Source of the DNA: DASXYU01 sp036502295
GTDB lineage: Bacteria > Actinomycetota > Actinomycetes > Mycobacteriales > Jatrophihabitantaceae
DNA: 23,873 nucleotides
Assembly (NCBI GenBank): GCA_036502295.1
Contig: DASXYU010000092.1
Coordinates: 1 to 23,873, forward strand
Direction: 5' to 3'
The translations under genes and the position numbers were made by a program. Of this stretch, positions 22,175 through 23,873 are shown in pieces. The notes under the pieces were generated by a model. That model saw only the letters and a list, made by a program, of their open reading frames with translations. It had not been told where the DNA came from and made no database searches. Each line of letters begins with the position of its first letter. Within the stretch, counting starts at the first letter, position 1.

Positions 22175-23461
22175 TCAGTGAGTATCGCGGCCTTGGTTGA
22201 CGGCCGCGAGGCGCACCTGATTACGTCCGGCACGCTTGGCTTGGTAGAGCGCCGAGTCGGCAACCCGCATCAACGCGTCGAGACCGGTCTCGTGTTCAGG
22301 GAATAGCGCTAACCCCACGGACACGGTCAGGGTGAGGTCTGCAGTGTCGGCGTCCTCGGTCGTGATCTCGGAGAGGTGGATCGATGCGATCGCCGCCCGG
22401 ACGCGCTCGGCGGTCGCCATAGCTTCGGCATTGCTCACCCCCACAAGTAGAGCAACGAACTCTTCACCGCCGAAGCGGCCGATCATGTCGCTCTGGCGCA
22501 GTTCGTTGTGCAGCCGTGTTCCGACCGCGAACAAGGCGGCGTCGCCCACCAAGTGGCCGTAGGTGTCGTTGACCGTCTTGAAGTGATCCAGGTCGATGAC
22601 CAGCAGCGCCGCAGTGGTCTCCTCCCGGTCTGCGCGGGCGAGTTCGCGTCGCGCCGCTTCCTGCCAGACGGCGGCGTTCAGTAGCCCGGTTTTGGCGTCG
22701 ATCGTCGCGGCGGTCTCAAGCTGCTTGACCAGCGCGCCGCGCTGGAGCAAGACCATGGGTAGCAGGATCAGCACGCAGAGCGCGGGCTCGTGTTGGAGGA
22801 CAACCCCGGACATTGCGGCCAAGCACAGCGTCGCGAGTTCGAGGGCGTTGTCGCCCCAGGAGCCGATGATCGGCAAGCGGGCCTGTGGATTCGCCAGCCG
22901 CGCGGCAAGGATGATCAGCAGTCGGTTGACGGCGGTGTAGACGATCGCCGCTGCGACGATCGCAATCAGCGTGACCAGCCCGGACGGGATGCCGCTGACC
23001 CGTTGTTCGACAAACGAACGCACCGCGGTGGTGGTGAGGCACGCGAGCACGATCGTCGCGGCCGAGTAGACCTTGCGGTAGAGGTACTGGCCGGTGGCTT
23101 TCTGGCGGCGGATCCAGATGTCGACCGAGATGAGGATTGCGAGGAGCGCCGCGTAGCCCGCGGGCAGCACCAGCGCACCGGCAAACGTCCACACCGACGT
23201 CATGTCTGGCTGTGGGCCAGTGCTCACCAGCAGGCGGAGCTTGCCGGCCTGCAGCGCGATCTCCTCGAAGACCAGACAGAGTCCGACGAGAGTGCCGAAA
23301 CGCAGGAACGTGGTTGTGGAGGGGTGCGCCGTGACGAGGCCGATCACGGTCAGCGCGAGCGCGAGCGATTCGAGTCCGAGCAGGCTGAAGGATAGGACGC
23401 GGGGAGCGCCGCGCAGTCGCGCTCCGGTCCATACCGACGGTGATGCCGCTGTCTCGGGCAT
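22175..23461 (-). CDS. Membrane-bound GGDEF diguanylate cyclase
   Basis: 428 residues. About six or seven hydrophobic helices (roughly 24-45, 52-70, 90-114, 132-150, 160-188, 205-240) form an N-terminal sensory membrane domain of the MASE type. A GGDEF domain follows (about 252-420). The active-site loop is GGEEF at 331-335, consistent with catalysis of cyclic di-GMP from two GTP. The inhibitory I-site RxxD is present as RQSD (322-325), five residues before it, and substrate residues DLDHFKTVND (290-299) are intact. The enzyme should be active and product-inhibited. ATG at 23461 has GGAA a few bases upstream. It is divergent from the small peptide genes to its right. Confidence 0.93.
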   Translation of the reverse strand: MPETAASPSVWTGARLRGAPRVLSFSLLGLESLALALTVIGLVTAHPSTTTFLRFGTLVGLCLVFEEIALQAGKLRLLVSTGPQPDMTSVWTFAGALVLPAGYAALLAILISVDIWIRRQKATGQYLYRKVYSAATIVLACLTTTAVRSFVEQRVSGIPSGLVTLIAIVAAAIVYTAVNRLLIILAARLANPQARLPIIGSWGDNALELATLCLAAMSGVVLQHEPALCVLILLPMVLLQRGALVKQLETAATIDAKTGLLNAAVWQEAARRELARADREETTAALLVIDLDHFKTVNDTYGHLVGDAALFAVGTRLHNELRQSDMIGRFGGEEFVALLVGVSNAEAMATAERVRAAIASIHLSEITTEDADTADLTLTVSVGLALFPEHETGLDALMRVADSALYQAKRAGRNQVRLAAVNQGRDTH

Positions 23462-23491
23462 TGTTCCGTTCTGTCAACTCAGGAGGATTTT

Positions 23492-23644
23492 GTGGGGTAT
23501 ATGCGGCAGATCGTACGAGCTAACGGCGTTTTTACGCCAGTGGGCGAGTTGCCACCTCGGTGTGTCGTGGCAGGCAGTTGCGTGCGGTGCTTTCGTGAAG
23601 CCTGCGTAAAACGCTACCTTCGTCAGGTCCGGCACGAACTTTAG
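23492..23644 (+). CDS. Possible 50-residue Cys-rich small protein
   Basis: A perfect AGGAGG (23481-23486) lies 5 bases before GTG 23492, followed by 50 sense codons and TAG at 23642. The peptide begins MGYMRQIVRANGV, is basic, and has four cysteines at 24, 30, 33 and 38 (spacing C-x5-C-x2-C-x4-C), which might bind metal. An in-frame ATG lies at 23501. No family was recognised. The gene lies between the divergent diguanylate cyclase start and the MNNWSW array, 44 bp before the first mini-gene, so it could be its first cistron. The frame may be fortuitous, and the promoter of the cyclase must also lie here. Confidence 0.35.
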   Translation: MGYMRQIVRANGVFTPVGELPPRCVVAGSCVRCFREACVKRYLRQVRHEL

Positions 23645-23688
23645 GGGTTCTGCCAAAAAGAAATCGAAATGAGATCGGGGGCTTAGCT

Positions 23689-23709
23689 GTGAACAACTGG
23701 AGCTGGTAG
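23689..23709 (+). CDS. Mini-gene copy 1 encoding MNNWSW
   Basis: Seven codons: GTG AAC AAC TGG AGC TGG TAG. A GGGGG ribosome-binding run (23677-23681) lies 7 bases before the GTG. No other ATG, GTG or TTG occurs upstream in this frame before the nearest stop, so the hexapeptide is the only product possible from a standard start. It is identical to copy 2 over all 21 bases, while the flanks differ. Function unknown: candidates are a minimal precursor of a modified peptide, a signal peptide, or a Trp-sensing leader. Confidence 0.6.
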   Translation: MNNWSW

Positions 23710-23752
23710 GTCGTGCATTCGTGTATCTGAATCAAGACGGAAGGGGAGTCCT

Positions 23753-23773
23753 GTGAACAACTGGAGCTGGTAG
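23753..23773 (+). CDS. Mini-gene copy 2 encoding MNNWSW
   Basis: Same seven codons as copy 1, ending in TAG, 43 bases after it. GGAAGGGGAG (23739-23748) supplies a strong Shine-Dalgarno sequence 4 bases before the GTG. The intervening DNA is unrelated to that before copies 1 and 3. The frame has no alternative start back to the preceding stop. Identity therefore covers the coding unit exactly, plus two bases before it. Confidence 0.6.
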   Translation: MNNWSW

Positions 23774-23826
23774 TCCGCACGCGCACTTGAGCCAATGTCC
23801 GCAACGAGGAGAAGCGGGAGTACGTA

Positions 23827-23847
23827 GTGAATAACTGGAGCTGGTAA
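23827..23847 (+). CDS. Mini-gene copy 3 encoding MNNWSW, with silent differences
   Basis: GTG AAT AAC TGG AGC TGG TAA, 53 bases after copy 2. It differs from copies 1 and 2 at two bases only: AAC to AAT, both Asn, and TAG to TAA, both stops. GAGGAGAAGCGGGAG (23806-23820) provides a ribosome-binding site ending 6 bases before the GTG. The silent differences and conserved spacing to a purine-rich site are the strongest evidence that the peptide is translated and selected. The window ends 26 bases later, so further copies or partner genes cannot be seen. Confidence 0.6.
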   Translation: MNNWSW

Positions 23848-23873
23848 TACATATAGGTGTCGATCTGGAACGT

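Noticed and set aside
23474..23656. A 60-codon minus-strand frame antisense to the 50-codon small gene
   Set aside because: Starts with TTG, has no Shine-Dalgarno sequence and overlaps the leader of the diguanylate cyclase. The plus-strand frame has a perfect AGGAGG.
23689..23847. CRISPR array or iteron-type replication origin
   Set aside because: Only three 21-bp units, no uniform spacer length, no AT-rich or DnaA-box context, and unit boundaries coincide exactly with start and stop codons.
23532..23852. A minus-strand frame with a repeated YQLQLFT peptide
   Set aside because: The repeat is the reverse complement of the MNNWSW units. The units begin and end at plus-strand start and stop codons with ribosome-binding sites, and their differences are silent only on the plus strand.

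Overview
The window is a high-G+C chromosomal segment of an actinobacterium. Evidence: the order rpmE-prfA-prmC-tsaC-wecA leads into a complete F-type ATP synthase operon, then a DUF2550 gene, a PduO-type cobalamin adenosyltransferase and murA, an order familiar from mycobacteria and relatives. AtpH is the long b/delta-like actinobacterial form, and MurA carries the Asp-for-Cys replacement known from mycobacteria. The genus cannot be named from the sequence alone.

Layout. 1-1182: the end of a two-permease sugar ABC transporter. 1337-5891: ribosomal protein L31 with a strong terminator, then a tightly overlapping run for release factor 1, its methyltransferase, the tRNA t6A enzyme, the lipid-linked GlcNAc-1-phosphate transferase and a small AtpI-like membrane protein. 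5943-13237: AtpZ-like protein and ATP synthase a, c, b, delta, alpha, gamma, beta, epsilon. A 27-codon reading frame fills the atpF-atpH gap exactly, and the epsilon subunit lacks its C-terminal helical domain. 13270-16544: DUF2550, adenosyltransferase (minus), an unrecognised 155-residue protein (minus) and murA.

16654-20724 looks accessory. A translationally coupled minus-strand operon (MFS exporter, hemerythrin, alpha/beta hydrolase) is divergent from an ECF41/SigJ-like sigma factor with a C-terminal SnoaL-like domain. Both divergent promoters carry a matching (T/C)GTCACA-N16-CGAC motif, so the sigma factor probably drives itself and the operon. A 14-bp direct repeat lies in the intergenic DNA on each side of this block. 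20725-21602 holds no convincing gene but several strong inverted repeats, including an 18-bp stem with two G-U pairs that suggests a plus-strand RNA.

21603-23461 (minus): a membrane diguanylate cyclase followed by a MarR regulator. Divergent from it, at the right edge, is the most unusual item: three tandem seven-codon genes, each with its own Shine-Dalgarno sequence and GTG start, all encoding the hexapeptide MNNWSW. The third copy differs from the others only at a synonymous Asn codon and in TAG versus TAA. The sequence between the copies is unrelated, so the peptide rather than the DNA appears conserved. This fits a miniature multi-copy peptide system (for example a minimal RiPP precursor array or a signal peptide) whose partner genes would lie beyond the window.
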